DNA of 64,000 bases, taken from positions 17,487-81,486 of the forward strand of contig CAYUVA010000017.1 of the NCBI GenBank assembly GCA_964448115.1, given 5' to 3'. Positions 8,658 to 17,531 of the stretch are shown here, in pieces. This DNA is from CAYUVA01 sp964448115 [NCBI: uncultured bacterium] (GTDB taxonomy: Bacteria > CAYUVA01). The notes beneath the pieces were generated by a model that was not told the DNA's origin, did no database searches, and worked only from the letters and a program-made list of their open reading frames with translations. Each line of letters begins with the position of its first letter. The stretch's first letter is position 1. The translations under genes were made by a program, and so were the position numbers.

Positions 8658-9581
8658 CTAGTGAGGAACTCGGAAGTACTCGGCGGTTTTCTTAATTCCC
8701 TCGCTTAATCTTACCCTTGGCTCCCAGCCAACAAGGTCCTTAATCTTCTGGTAAGATACCGAGCTGGTGCGCAGGTCGCCGGGTCTTTCGGGTCCATAAA
8801 TAGGATTTTTCTTAAAGCCGGTTGCCTCCCCAATGGCATCATAGAGCTGGCGATTAGTTGTGGTTATCCCAGTTCCCACATTGAAGGCTTGATTGTCTCC
8901 CTTATCTATACACAAAACATTCGCCTGCACCACATCATCGACATATACATAGTCCCTTGAATGCAAGCCATCGCCATTTATGGTCGGTGTCTCCGCGGCG
9001 AGCATTTTCTTGGTAAATATTGCGACCACTCCAGCCTCGCCGTGGGGATCTTGCCTGGGTCCATAGACATTGGCATAGCGAAGCGAGGTGTATCTCAAGC
9101 CGTATTGCATCTGGTAGTATGGCAGGTAATACTCGATGGCTATCTTGGAGATACCGTAAGGAGACAAGCCGGATAAAGGCATCTCCTCAGTTGCCGGCCA
9201 GGATGGTGCATTGCCGTAAACAGTACCTCCCGAGGATGCAAAGATGATCTTTCTCACCTCGTACTTGACGCAACTCTCCAGGATATTCAATGTCCCGCAT
9301 ACATTGATATCTGCATCTTCTACCGGGAAGCGCACCGAGTATGCCACCGACATCTGGGCTGCGAGATGAAATACCACCTGGAAGCGATGGCGCATGAAGA
9401 TCTGCTCGATCGCTACATCACGGATATCCATCTCGTAGAATTCAGCCTTTGGATTGACATTCTCCAGCTTGCCTGAGGAAAGATTGTCCAGTATAGCGAC
9501 CCGGTATCCAAGCTCAACAAGGCGATCAGCCAGATGTGAGCCGATAAAGCCAGCGCCACCAGTTACCAGAACAGGAAACAT
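8658..9581 (-). CDS. NAD-dependent sugar-nucleotide epimerase/dehydratase (UDP-glucose 4-epimerase-like)
   Basis: An extended short-chain dehydrogenase/reductase that would interconvert a nucleotide-sugar, plausibly for the polysaccharide made by the adjacent GT2-PGT protein. It has the N-terminal Rossmann motif TGGAGFIG, the substrate-loop SSGGTVYG, and the catalytic YGISK (Tyr-x-x-x-Lys). Length of 307 residues is normal. The start is placed at ATG 9581 because GAAGG lies about 9 nt upstream and the protein then begins directly with the Rossmann strand (MFPVLVTGG); a TTG at 9611 or ATG at 9590 would add 10 or 3 residues. The exact substrate (galactose, glucuronate or other) cannot be told from sequence. 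Confidence 0.88.
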   Translation of the reverse strand: MFPVLVTGGAGFIGSHLADRLVELGYRVAILDNLSSGKLENVNPKAEFYEMDIRDVAIEQIFMRHRFQVVFHLAAQMSVAYSVRFPVEDADINVCGTLNILESCVKYEVRKIIFASSGGTVYGNAPSWPATEEMPLSGLSPYGISKIAIEYYLPYYQMQYGLRYTSLRYANVYGPRQDPHGEAGVVAIFTKKMLAAETPTINGDGLHSRDYVYVDDVVQANVLCIDKGDNQAFNVGTGITTTNRQLYDAIGEATGFKKNPIYGPERPGDLRTSSVSYQKIKDLVGWEPRVRLSEGIKKTAEYFRVPH

Positions 9582-9609
9582 ATCAACCATCCTTCGAGCT
9601 GGTAATAAC

Positions 9610-9633
9610 AAGCCCCTGTCTTACCAGGGGCTT
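9610..9633 (-). terminator. hairpin after the lipoprotein gene
   Basis: A perfect 9-bp stem, AAGCCCCTG/CAGGGGCTT with a 6-nt loop, lies 34 bp after the stop of the minus-strand lipoprotein gene and 28 bp before the epimerase start. The minus strand continues gttatt, so the T-tract is poor. It could attenuate read-through into the epimerase gene or sit in the epimerase leader. Confidence 0.5.
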
Positions 9634-9667
9634 CAATAAGACCAGCCTTGTAAGGTAGATGAACCTT

Positions 9668-10219
9668 CTATTCTTGAGTATTGCCCTGGAAGGATGCGCT
9701 GAACTGCGTCTGAGCGCCGATATCACCCTCCAGGCAGTACGATTGACCAAGCTCTGTATAATAAAAGACGGTCTGAGCCTCGACGATACCGGTTGCATTG
9801 ATCGCGTAGTTGAACTTGCCAACAATGGTGCCGGTTATCGGTTGGCCGCACTCGACATCAGCGATATTTCGGTAAATATCCAATGTAAAATGCTCACCAT
9901 CAGCTCTGCCTGAGATGTCGCAAGTATAGGACTTGTTGCTTACCGCGTTATAGCTTCCGTTAGCATCGGCGTGTCCAACCTTGAAGGTTACGGTTCCGGT
10001 GATCGTGTTGTTAGCATCGAGATTGAAAAAGATCCTGCCGGTATTTTTTCTATATGGAGGGAAGGATTGATCGATCAAGCCTCTCCAGGGACCTATCCAG
10101 GGATCGTTTGGTGGCGAAGTGATCTCGCTTTCAATACATCCTGCTATGAAGATGGCAACTGTGATAAGCGATATAGCAAGAGCTGAGAGCCTCAGTGCCG
10201 TTGCTTCTGATATCCTCAT
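9668..10219 (-). CDS. hypothetical lipoprotein
   Basis: No family recognised. The 183-residue protein starts with a lipoprotein signal peptide: MRISEATALRL, a hydrophobic core and the lipobox IAGC, followed by Glu-Ser. It should be anchored in an envelope membrane. The mature part is rich in Gly, Asn and Thr with alternating polar and hydrophobic stretches, as in a beta-sandwich or beta-barrel-like fold. The start at 10219 is chosen because AGGAG lies 7 nt upstream; an ATG at 10240 would give an unlikely seven-residue extension. It has its own promoter (10265-10293) and a hairpin behind it, so it is probably transcribed alone. Confidence 0.75.
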   Translation of the reverse strand: MRISEATALRLSALAISLITVAIFIAGCIESEITSPPNDPWIGPWRGLIDQSFPPYRKNTGRIFFNLDANNTITGTVTFKVGHADANGSYNAVSNKSYTCDISGRADGEHFTLDIYRNIADVECGQPITGTIVGKFNYAINATGIVEAQTVFYYTELGQSYCLEGDIGAQTQFSASFQGNTQE

Positions 10220-10264
10220 TTCTTTCTCCTTGCAAAACATATCTTTTTTTTACTTGGTTCATAC

Positions 10265-10293
10265 ATGTTATCTCAAGATTATCCAAGTGTCAA
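10265..10293 (-). promoter_or_regulatory. promoter of the lipoprotein gene
   Basis: Minus-strand TTGACA (10288-10293), 17-bp spacer and TAACAT (10265-10270). The -35 is perfect and the -10 matches at four of six. A small inverted repeat, aaccgcacggtt at 10303-10314, lies just upstream. Confidence 0.55.
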
Positions 10294-10340
10294 TAATTTT
10301 TCAACCGCACGGTTAACAAAAGAATGATATCGGTTAATAA

Positions 10341-11354
10341 TCATTTTCCTTTGGGCATGAATATGTTTAACCTTGCTGGCTTTGCTCCCTTTTGCTCCTC
10401 GAATATATACTTCTCCATGGCTGGTAGCAGCTCTTCCATGGCTTCGATATAGAATTTGACAGCGGTTGCATCGCCTCCACTATGGAATCTTTTCTTAATA
10501 TCGAGGAATTTCTCGGTGTCCCCCTTGGCTTTATTTATTTGCTGACTTTTATATGCCTTGGCTTCCTGTATGATCTTCGATGCTTCCGCTTTTGCCTCGG
10601 GGATAAGGCTATTGTAGTACCTTTCAGCCTCGTGAACCAGAGTCAGCCTTTCTTCCTGAGCATTTATGACATCCTTGAAGGCTTGACTGGTGGGACCGGG
10701 AGGCCTGACATTCTTAACATTTACTGAAACAGGCATGATACCGACATCAAGCTCATCGAGTCTTTTTTTAAGGTCATTATATAATCTTTGTTGAAGCAGT
10801 ATCTTGCCAGTGGTCAATACTTCATCGACCTTAATCTTTGCTACATTGACCAGGATCGAATTTTGGATCAAATTCAAGAAGACCGATTTAGGCTCCTTGA
10901 AGCTGAAGAGATATTCTGCCGCATCGCTAACCTTATACTGAACTACCACAAGTATATGTATAATGTTCTTATCAGCGGTGATGCAGTATGGCACTACAAA
11001 TGTTCCATAAGTTAAGGTAGATAGCGCTCCATACTGTCTTTCTATCTCAGCGACATCTTCAGGCTTAGCGCCGAAGCCAGCCTGGGCGCGATGGATAGCG
11101 GTAACCGGCACGCATAAGACCTCATCGACCGGCCAGGGCAGATGATAATGGATGCCTGGTGGTATATGTGTACCTTTTATCTTACCGAATCTTAGAAGTA
11201 TCCCCTCCTCGTTTACCTTGACAACATAGATCCCGGAAAGAATATAACCGAGAAGAATCAATATGAGGGCAATAAGTATGATGAATCGTAGCAGTCCACT
11301 GAGTGTCTTTATCTCGTCGGTGAATTCGCTCTTGCCAGTTGTCTTAGCTCTCAA
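10341..11354 (-). CDS. hflK: HflK-like SPFH/prohibitin-domain membrane protein
   Basis: Bitopic inner-membrane SPFH protein; in E. coli, HflK and HflC form a large cage around the FtsH protease and modulate its activity. This 337-residue copy has one N-terminal membrane helix (about 24-48), then an SPFH domain beginning VVKVNEEGILLRFG with PPGIHYHLPWPVDEV, and a C-terminal Ala/Glu/Lys-rich coiled coil (LIPEAKAEASKIIQEAKAYK). The start is a TTG, because GGGAG is well placed before it and no in-frame ATG precedes the membrane helix. It is the last gene of a three-gene SPFH operon. No ftsH lies in the window. Confidence 0.88.
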   Translation of the reverse strand: MRAKTTGKSEFTDEIKTLSGLLRFIILIALILILLGYILSGIYVVKVNEEGILLRFGKIKGTHIPPGIHYHLPWPVDEVLCVPVTAIHRAQAGFGAKPEDVAEIERQYGALSTLTYGTFVVPYCITADKNIIHILVVVQYKVSDAAEYLFSFKEPKSVFLNLIQNSILVNVAKIKVDEVLTTGKILLQQRLYNDLKKRLDELDVGIMPVSVNVKNVRPPGPTSQAFKDVINAQEERLTLVHEAERYYNSLIPEAKAEASKIIQEAKAYKSQQINKAKGDTEKFLDIKKRFHSGGDATAVKFYIEAMEELLPAMEKYIFEEQKGAKPARLNIFMPKGK

Positions 11355-11387
11355 ACCTACTCCCTTTGCTCCCTGGTTTTCATTGTT

Positions 11388-12275
11388 TTATTCTCCCTCT
11401 ATGCTGTAGAGGTACTTGAAGAGGTCCGATTCAGTGGAGAGCACCAGGGTAGTATTTTGTTTCAACATCTTCTTGTAAGCCTCCAGCGTGCGCATGAAGC
11501 GGAACAATTCAGGATCGCTTGCATATACTTGCCCGTAAATCTCCATTGCTTTAGCCTCTCCCTCGCCCCTGATTATCTGGCTTTGGCGGTATGCATCGGC
11601 GAGGATCTGGCTTCTTTCTCTATCAGCCTGTGCTCTGATTTTAGCTGCCTCCTCTTTACCCAATGCTCGATATTCATTGGCGATAGTGGAGCGCTCGGCG
11701 ATCATTCTCTTATACACGCTTCGGGCATTATCCTCGGGCAACGCCAGCCTGCTTATCCCAACTGTCTCAATTGCGATACCATAATCCTTCGAGGTCTTTT
11801 TATTTGCGCTCTCGGTTATACTTTTTTCTATCTGTTCGATCTTCACATCATCTGGTTTAGTCGAGATGAGATTGGTAATAAGGTAATCTCCAAGGGTAGA
11901 GCCAAGCAACGACTGGACGATATCATCTATCTTCTGTTCGGCGTTCTCACTGGAGTGAACTGACTCGAAGAAGTGCAAAGGATCGACTATTCTCCAGCAG
12001 ACAAACGACTGGATAATGATATTCTTCTTATCCTTGGTTAGATATTCGACCAGCCTTGAGTTGTAGATCTGCACCTTTTTGTCAAAGCGATTTATCACCT
12101 GTATAGGGGCTGGAACCTTCAGATACAGTCCAGGCTCTACACGCGTTGCCACCGCCTTGCCGAACTGGGTTACAATGACGAACTGGTCGGTTCGCACCGT
12201 GTAAAAGATCTGCCATGCTATAAGCAGAAGTGCCGCTATTACAGCAGCTATTATCATCACCTTTTTAGGTGTCAT
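11388..12275 (-). CDS. hflC: HflC-like SPFH-domain protein
   Basis: Partner of HflK in the membrane cage that regulates FtsH. The 295-residue protein has one N-terminal membrane anchor (about 6-26), the HflC-typical FVIVTQFGKAV and VEPGLYLKVPAPIQ, a long SPFH domain, the helix RMIAERSTIANEYRALGKEE and the coiled-coil tail ending GEGEAKAMEIYGQVYASDPE, which is close to classical HflC. GGAGG stands about 10 nt before the ATG. It lies 33 bp from hflK and 21 bp after the CDF-HflK fusion gene, which makes co-transcription very likely. Confidence 0.92.
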   Translation of the reverse strand: MTPKKVMIIAAVIAALLLIAWQIFYTVRTDQFVIVTQFGKAVATRVEPGLYLKVPAPIQVINRFDKKVQIYNSRLVEYLTKDKKNIIIQSFVCWRIVDPLHFFESVHSSENAEQKIDDIVQSLLGSTLGDYLITNLISTKPDDVKIEQIEKSITESANKKTSKDYGIAIETVGISRLALPEDNARSVYKRMIAERSTIANEYRALGKEEAAKIRAQADRERSQILADAYRQSQIIRGEGEAKAMEIYGQVYASDPELFRFMRTLEAYKKMLKQNTTLVLSTESDLFKYLYSIEGE

Positions 12276-12296
12276 ATTTTGATCACCTCCGCTGGT

Positions 12297-14060
12297 TTAC
12301 TGTTTCTCTTTGCTTCCATCCGCTAGGCTTCCCGGCAAGCCACCGAGCCAAAGCTCCACGGGATTTCCTTTCCTGGATGGGGGAAGAATTACCTTGTCTA
12401 TTCCAGGCAAGGTCTCCTCCAGTGTATTCAAGTAAAGAAGCACTTCGAGTATCTCTTTATATTGCTTGAAGGCTTTGTTTTTCTCCTGAAAGGCTAGGAC
12501 CTCCCCGCGAGTAGCTGATGATCTTCTATGTCTGAAGGCAACTGCGACCTGTACATCCTCGTATCCTTGTGCTCTGGTCTGGGGAATGATGTTCTTAGTG
12601 TATCCCCTGGCTTGCTCGATAAAGGTCTCATACTCCTCCTGGGCGCTGACCACTTCCTCGAAGGCTGGTGCTACATCGATAGGAGGATGTATATCCCTGA
12701 AGCAGACATTTACCACCTCGATGCCCGCCTTACGGCTGTCCAGCTCCGATTGTAACTGTTGTTTGATTTTTTCTTCCAAGGTATCTCTTTGGAAGGTTAG
12801 CACTTTAAATGTCTCCGAGCTACCGATGGAGTCGCGCAGCTTCCAGTAACCGAGGGCTGCTATTAGACTCTCGGTTCGGGAGCAGGAGTAAAGATAATTG
12901 TAAAGATCGCTGATCCTATAATGCAGGTGCATTGCAAAATCCAAAAATGTATTCTCGCCGGTCAATATCCTGAACTCCTCCCTGTAATGGGCGTTTGTCC
13001 AGAAGATATATTCGGAGCTTCGGTCTGTCTTGTAGCCGATAACCATGCGTCTAATGCTTCGGCAATCAGCCTTGAAGACCTTGTCGATAGGATACGGCAA
13101 GGCATAGTGAATACCCGGCTGAATGGGATTATCTGGTGACAGAGGTTTTCCTAGCCTTTCAACTATAGCTCTTTCGCTTATTCCCACCGAGTAAAATCCG
13201 CTTGCAAGATAGACTACAATCCCAGCGAGAACTACCATAACCATTAATTTTTTAATAATCCTCTCCCTAAAGCGGTGGTCTTCAAGATCAACTCGAACAA
13301 TGCCGGCGAGCGTTCTCCATACCAGATCGCTTATTAAGGGAAAGTAGGTACTGATGATTTTGACCAGAAAGCCTTCTATGATGCCCAGGTTCTCCTTAGA
13401 GAAGTCCCTTGTTCCAAACGAGGAACGCAGGCTTATATACAAGACATTCAGCGAATTTAGCAGGATGAAAAGTCCTATGATCCCAGCAGCTGCCCTATCG
13501 AGTCCGATCCCCAAGTAGCTACCGAGCAAACTGATCAGCACCAGCAGTGCCGTGTACATATCGACCTTGCTGTGATTGCCATCTGCAATAAGAGCAGCCG
13601 AGTTTTCCTTTTCACCCACTTGAACCTCGAAACGATACAAGAAGTAAGACATGATACAAATAATGCCCAGCAGGGCGCTGACTATCAATGGGTGGCGAAT
13701 CTGGTAGCTGGTCGGGCTGATTACATTGCCCATGATACCTATGGCGATGAATAAAAGGAAAAAACCGATAACCAATGCAACCCGGTTATCCCACGAGGTC
13801 CTTCGCGTTTGGCTTTTTTTGCCGATTGTATCATCACTCCCCCTTGCCTCCCCTTCCTCATCCTTTTGTCTTTTAGATTCGTGTTTATCCTGGTAGATTG
13901 CCCAAAATACGAAAACCGAGGAGAGGATATCAGAGAAGGAATGCCAGGCTTCAGCTAGTAGCGCTATGCTACCTGATAAGGAAGCTAAGATAAACTTGAG
14001 GACAGTTAAAAGGACGGTAACAATGGTGGCTATGAGGGCTGTCTTCTCTTTTTTATTCAT
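12297..14060 (-). CDS. fusion of cation diffusion facilitator membrane domain and HflK-like SPFH domain
   Basis: A 587-residue chimera. Residues 1-215 look like the six-helix transporter domain of a cation diffusion facilitator (zinc or other divalent metal/proton antiporter). Both halves of the metal site are intact: His40-x3-Asp44 in helix 2 (AEAWHSFSD) and His163-x3-Asp167 in helix 5 (ADGNHSKVD). The usual cytoplasmic metallochaperone-like domain is missing. In its place, after another membrane helix (about 270-290), come an HflK-type SPFH domain (YSVGISERAIVERLG, QPGIHYALPYPIDKV) and a C-terminal coiled coil. A charged loop (about 60-90) separates helices 2 and 3. It is the first gene of the operon with hflC and hflK. 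Metal transport linked to an FtsH cage is inference. Confidence 0.88.
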   Translation of the reverse strand: MNKKEKTALIATIVTVLLTVLKFILASLSGSIALLAEAWHSFSDILSSVFVFWAIYQDKHESKRQKDEEGEARGSDDTIGKKSQTRRTSWDNRVALVIGFFLLFIAIGIMGNVISPTSYQIRHPLIVSALLGIICIMSYFLYRFEVQVGEKENSAALIADGNHSKVDMYTALLVLISLLGSYLGIGLDRAAAGIIGLFILLNSLNVLYISLRSSFGTRDFSKENLGIIEGFLVKIISTYFPLISDLVWRTLAGIVRVDLEDHRFRERIIKKLMVMVVLAGIVVYLASGFYSVGISERAIVERLGKPLSPDNPIQPGIHYALPYPIDKVFKADCRSIRRMVIGYKTDRSSEYIFWTNAHYREEFRILTGENTFLDFAMHLHYRISDLYNYLYSCSRTESLIAALGYWKLRDSIGSSETFKVLTFQRDTLEEKIKQQLQSELDSRKAGIEVVNVCFRDIHPPIDVAPAFEEVVSAQEEYETFIEQARGYTKNIIPQTRAQGYEDVQVAVAFRHRRSSATRGEVLAFQEKNKAFKQYKEILEVLLYLNTLEETLPGIDKVILPPSRKGNPVELWLGGLPGSLADGSKEKQ

Positions 14061-14074
14061 CAGGATACGGCTGG

Positions 14075-14102
14075 ACTATACCAATAAAATGGAAAATTTC
14101 AA
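14075..14102 (-). promoter_or_regulatory. promoter of the CDF-hflC-hflK operon
   Basis: Minus-strand TTGAAA (14097-14102), 16-bp spacer and TATAGT (14075-14080), both one mismatch from consensus. Transcription would start near 14068, only about 8 nt before the ATG at 14060, again a very short leader. Confidence 0.5.
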
Positions 14103-14169
14103 TATGACTTCTAACATAAGTCCCCAGGCACTGGTTAAGGCAAGAGATACCTTGCAAAGAAGAGGTTGC

Positions 14170-14535
14170 CTAAGGATACAAGGTCTGATGGATCATCTTG
14201 AGCAGCTTGCCGATATCGGGTGGCTTGTCGAGGTAACCGATTATGTTAGCCTTGAAGAATGAATAATCATCGCGCAGCTTTGACTTGGAGGTGCTGATTA
14301 TAAGCGGCAGCTCCGGATTAAGCTCGGTGAGCTTGCTTACCAGCTCCAGCCCGGTCATCCTGGGCATCTTGATGTCAACAATGGCAAGGTCTGGCATCTG
14401 CTTGAGCACCATATCCAACCCCTCCTTGCCATTAGTCGCCTCCAGCACATTGTATTCCTCATCCCGGAGGAGTTCCCCGATAACCTTGCGATAGTCGTCA
14501 TCGTCATCGATGATGATTATGGTCTTTGTGGTCAT
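14170..14535 (-). CDS. single-domain response regulator (receiver)
   Basis: CheY-like receiver of 121 residues with no output domain. It has the acidic cluster IIIIDDDDDY (Asp10-14), the phosphoacceptor Asp54 in IVDIKMP, and the conserved Lys in LDKPP. The Thr/Ser position appears as IISTSKS. The start at 14535 fits the family N-terminus (MTTKTIIIID) and has GGAAGGGG just upstream; an upstream ATG at 14628 would add 31 residues unlike any receiver. It lies between the CDF-HflK operon and tRNA-Val with no kinase next to it, so its partner is elsewhere. Confidence 0.88.
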   Translation of the reverse strand: MTTKTIIIIDDDDDYRKVIGELLRDEEYNVLEATNGKEGLDMVLKQMPDLAIVDIKMPRMTGLELVSKLTELNPELPLIISTSKSKLRDDYSFFKANIIGYLDKPPDIGKLLKMIHQTLYP

Positions 14536-14648
14536 TTCCCCTTCCACGATCTCTCCCCAGTACAGGTTAATTCCATATTTCAGGCACCTGGATGTTGAAA
14601 GATAAACGGCGCTAGCGCTATCCATCATTCAAATCACCGGCGCCCCGA

Positions 14649-14720
14649 TAGGCACGAGGGGTTTCGAACCCCTGACCCCTACCGCGTCAAGGTAGTGCTC
14701 TCCCACTGAGCTACGTGCCT
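14649..14720 (-). tRNA. tRNA-Val (anticodon GAC)
   Basis: Minus-strand cloverleaf: acceptor AGGCACG/CGTGCCT, D arm GCTC-AGTGGGA-GAGC, anticodon arm CTACC-TTGACGC-GGTAG with anticodon GAC (codon GUC), and T arm AGGGG-TTCGAAA-CCCCT. The discriminator is A. CCA is not encoded (TC follows), so it must be added by the nucleotidyltransferase. All stems pair perfectly. Confidence 0.96.
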
Positions 14721-14776
14721 AACTTCATCAGATAAGATAGGAAATCTATTGCCTCCTGTCAAGGATTTTTGCTGCT

Positions 14777-14805
14777 TTCAAAAACAGCGCCATTCCTGCT
14801 ATCAT
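14777..14805 (+). promoter_or_regulatory. candidate mutS promoter
   Basis: TTCAAA (14777-14782), 17-bp spacer and TATCAT (14800-14805). The -10 ends 11 nt before the mutS ATG, so the transcript would carry about 5 nt of leader and no Shine-Dalgarno. Confidence 0.4.
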
Positions 14806-14816
14806 CTTATCGCATC

Positions 14817-17453
14817 ATGGCAAAGGGAAAAGAAAGTCTGACGCCAGCAATGCGCCAGTACAAGGCGATAAAGAAGCAGTATCCGGATGCGCTGCTTTTA
14901 TTTCGCATGGGAGACTTTTACGAGATATTCTACCAGGATGCGATAATTGCCTCTAAGGCGCTCGATATAGCGCTTACATCTCGCAATAAAAGCAGCGACG
15001 ATCCCATACCCATGTGCGGAGTGCCATATCACGCGCTGGACAATTACCTTGCCATGTTGATCAAGCAAGGATACACCGTGGCGATTTGCGAGCAGGTTGA
15101 AGATCCCAAGAAAGCAAAGGGTTTAGTAAAGAGGGAATTGGTGCGCATCATCACCCCTGGAACCATCTGCTCGCCGGAGCTTATGGAGTCAAAGGAATAT
15201 AACTACCTGGCTTCAGTATTCTTTGGACAGCAGGCGATCGGATACGCCTTCGTAGATATCTCGGTGGGCAACTTCTGGACTACCGAGTTCACAGGTGCCA
15301 AGCGAGAAGAACAGCTTAGAGAGGAACTAGGGAGGCTCAGCCCAAAGGAGATTCTAGTCCCTCAGGGGCAAAAGGGGCGAATAGGGGCAATTGTGGGTGA
15401 TGGGTCCCTGCTCAAGCCGCTGCCGGATTGGCAGTTCGGCAAGGAAAACGCCATTGATAAGATCAAGGATCACTTCGGGGTCAGCTCACTCAGAGGCTTT
15501 GGATGCGAGGATCTCACCGTAGGGCTGAATGTCGCCGGCGCAGTGCTCGAATACCTTATGGAGACCCAGCGCAGCAAGCTCAGGCATATACGCAAAATAA
15601 AGCGTTATCGCTTCGAGGATTACATGGTGCTTGATGAAGCCACTCGGCGCAACCTTGAGCTGGTGCGTTCCCTGTGGAGTGAAACCAGGGAGAATACGCT
15701 CCTATCAACTATGGACCGAACGGTTACCCCGATGGGAGCGCGCAAACTCAAGGATTGGTTGCTGCATCCGCTTCTCAAGGCGCAACGAATAAAAGAGCGC
15801 TTGGATGCAGTAGGGCTTTTTTTCAGCTCACTTATTCTTCGCGACCATCTTACATCAATGCTCAAGGGGATCTGCGACCTGGAACGGGTAGCATCTAAGA
15901 TATCTGTCGGCACCGCCAATCCTAGGGATCTTATACAGCTTCTTGGTTCCATAAAGATTATCCCCAGAGTAAGGAAGCTGCTTGGTGGCGTTGAGGTACC
16001 TCTGATCAAGCAGCTTATTGAAAGCCTGGATATCCTTGCAGACATCAAAGAGCTTATCGAGAAAAGCATCATGGAACATCCACCGATCAGCATCCGAGAA
16101 GGGGGCTTCATTCGTAACGGATACAACCCTAAGGTCGATGAGCTTAGGCGGATATCAAGGGAGGGGAGATCCATTATTTTATCAATGGAGGCAGATGAGA
16201 AACGACGCACCGGCATCCCAAACCTGAAGATAAAATATAATAAGGTCTTCGGATACTTCATCGAGATCAGCAAGGCTCAACTACACCTGGTGCCACAGGA
16301 CTATATAAGGAAACAGACCCTGGTCAATGCCGAGCGTTTCATCACACCACAACTCAAGGAATTCGAGGAGAAGGTGCTCACCGCCCAGGAAAGGCTGGAG
16401 GAACTGGAATACGAGCTTTTCGTGCAGGTGAGAGAACAGGTGGCTGATCGTTCGCATCGCATCCTTGCCTGCGCTGATATCCTCGCTACCATCGATGTAA
16501 TGGCTGCATTAGGGGCATTAGCCGCTGAACAGAGATACTGTAAGCCGATTATCGATGAGGGCGATAGGATCTCGATCAAGGATGGAAGACACCCGGTCAT
16601 GGAAAAATCCCCCCATATTAAGGGCTTTATCCCAAACGATTGCCGAGTCGATTCGAGCAAGGATCAAATACTCATCATCACCGGTCCCAACATGGCAGGT
16701 AAATCGACCTATATCAGGCAGGTCGCCCTGATCGTCCTCATGGCACAGATAGGGAGCTTCGTTCCCGCCTCCGAGGCTCACATCGGTTTAGTTGACCGGA
16801 TCTTCACCAGGGTCGGCGCATCCGATAACATCGCCGGCGGTGAGAGCACCTTCATGGTGGAGATGACCGAGGCTTCCAATATCATAAACAACGCCACTGA
16901 TAAGAGCCTGATCATCCTAGATGAGATTGGTAGAGGAACCAGCACCTTCGATGGCATGAGCATCGCCTGGGCTACCGTCGAGTATCTCCACAAAGGAAAA
17001 AGTAAAGGTCCCAGGACCCTTTTCGCCACCCACTACCACGAGCTGACCGACCTGGCTGTAACCCATAAAAGGGTGAAAAACTACACAATGGACATCGCCG
17101 AGCAGGGAAAGGATGTCGTCTTTTTACGAAAAGTGGTGCCCGGCAAGGCAAACAAGAGCTATGGAATCCATGTGGCACGACTTGCCGGAATGCCACCAGA
17201 GATCATCCAACGGGCTGAGGAGATCCTTCAAAACCTCGAGAAACAAGAGTTCGATATCGACGGCAAACCTACCATCGGAGCATCACAAAAACAAAGAAAA
17301 CAACTACAAAATGCGGTGCTGAGACAACAGGTTACAATATACGAGGAGATAACCTCGCAGATCCGCCAGAGACTAAAAAGTATCGATATCACAAGATTAA
17401 CACCACTTGAGGCGATGAAGATACTCGATGAACTGAAAAAGTTAGCTGAATAG
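14817..17453 (+). CDS. mutS: DNA mismatch repair protein MutS
   Basis: Recognises mismatches and small loops and recruits MutL using ATP. All key parts are present in 878 residues: the mismatch-wedge Phe34-x-Glu36 motif (GDFYEIF), connector and lever/clamp domains, Walker A GPNMAGKST (Gly623-Thr631), Walker B LIILDEIGRGTS, and the ATHYHEL switch histidine. Length and motifs are typical of MutS1, not the endonuclease-type MutS2. The start is placed at ATG 14817, the standard MutS N-terminus (LTPAMRQY); a start at 14769 would add 16 residues upstream of the predicted promoter. MutL is not in this window. Confidence 0.97.
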   Translation: MAKGKESLTPAMRQYKAIKKQYPDALLLFRMGDFYEIFYQDAIIASKALDIALTSRNKSSDDPIPMCGVPYHALDNYLAMLIKQGYTVAICEQVEDPKKAKGLVKRELVRIITPGTICSPELMESKEYNYLASVFFGQQAIGYAFVDISVGNFWTTEFTGAKREEQLREELGRLSPKEILVPQGQKGRIGAIVGDGSLLKPLPDWQFGKENAIDKIKDHFGVSSLRGFGCEDLTVGLNVAGAVLEYLMETQRSKLRHIRKIKRYRFEDYMVLDEATRRNLELVRSLWSETRENTLLSTMDRTVTPMGARKLKDWLLHPLLKAQRIKERLDAVGLFFSSLILRDHLTSMLKGICDLERVASKISVGTANPRDLIQLLGSIKIIPRVRKLLGGVEVPLIKQLIESLDILADIKELIEKSIMEHPPISIREGGFIRNGYNPKVDELRRISREGRSIILSMEADEKRRTGIPNLKIKYNKVFGYFIEISKAQLHLVPQDYIRKQTLVNAERFITPQLKEFEEKVLTAQERLEELEYELFVQVREQVADRSHRILACADILATIDVMAALGALAAEQRYCKPIIDEGDRISIKDGRHPVMEKSPHIKGFIPNDCRVDSSKDQILIITGPNMAGKSTYIRQVALIVLMAQIGSFVPASEAHIGLVDRIFTRVGASDNIAGGESTFMVEMTEASNIINNATDKSLIILDEIGRGTSTFDGMSIAWATVEYLHKGKSKGPRTLFATHYHELTDLAVTHKRVKNYTMDIAEQGKDVVFLRKVVPGKANKSYGIHVARLAGMPPEIIQRAEEILQNLEKQEFDIDGKPTIGASQKQRKQLQNAVLRQQVTIYEEITSQIRQRLKSIDITRLTPLEAMKILDELKKLAE

Positions 17454-17531
17454 TTTATTGTTATTTTCTTTTTTGTTACTTAGTTTTTTGTTTATGGTTT
17501 TTTGCTTGCTAGTTACTCATTATTAGTCTTT

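Noticed and set aside
15620-16273. Minus-strand open frame of 217 codons inside mutS
   Set aside because: Antisense shadow of a well-conserved gene; no promoter, start signal or recognisable motif.
17454-17531. T-rich stretch between convergent mutS and the glycosyltransferase gene as a terminator
   Set aside because: It has many T-runs but no stem of useful length on either strand.
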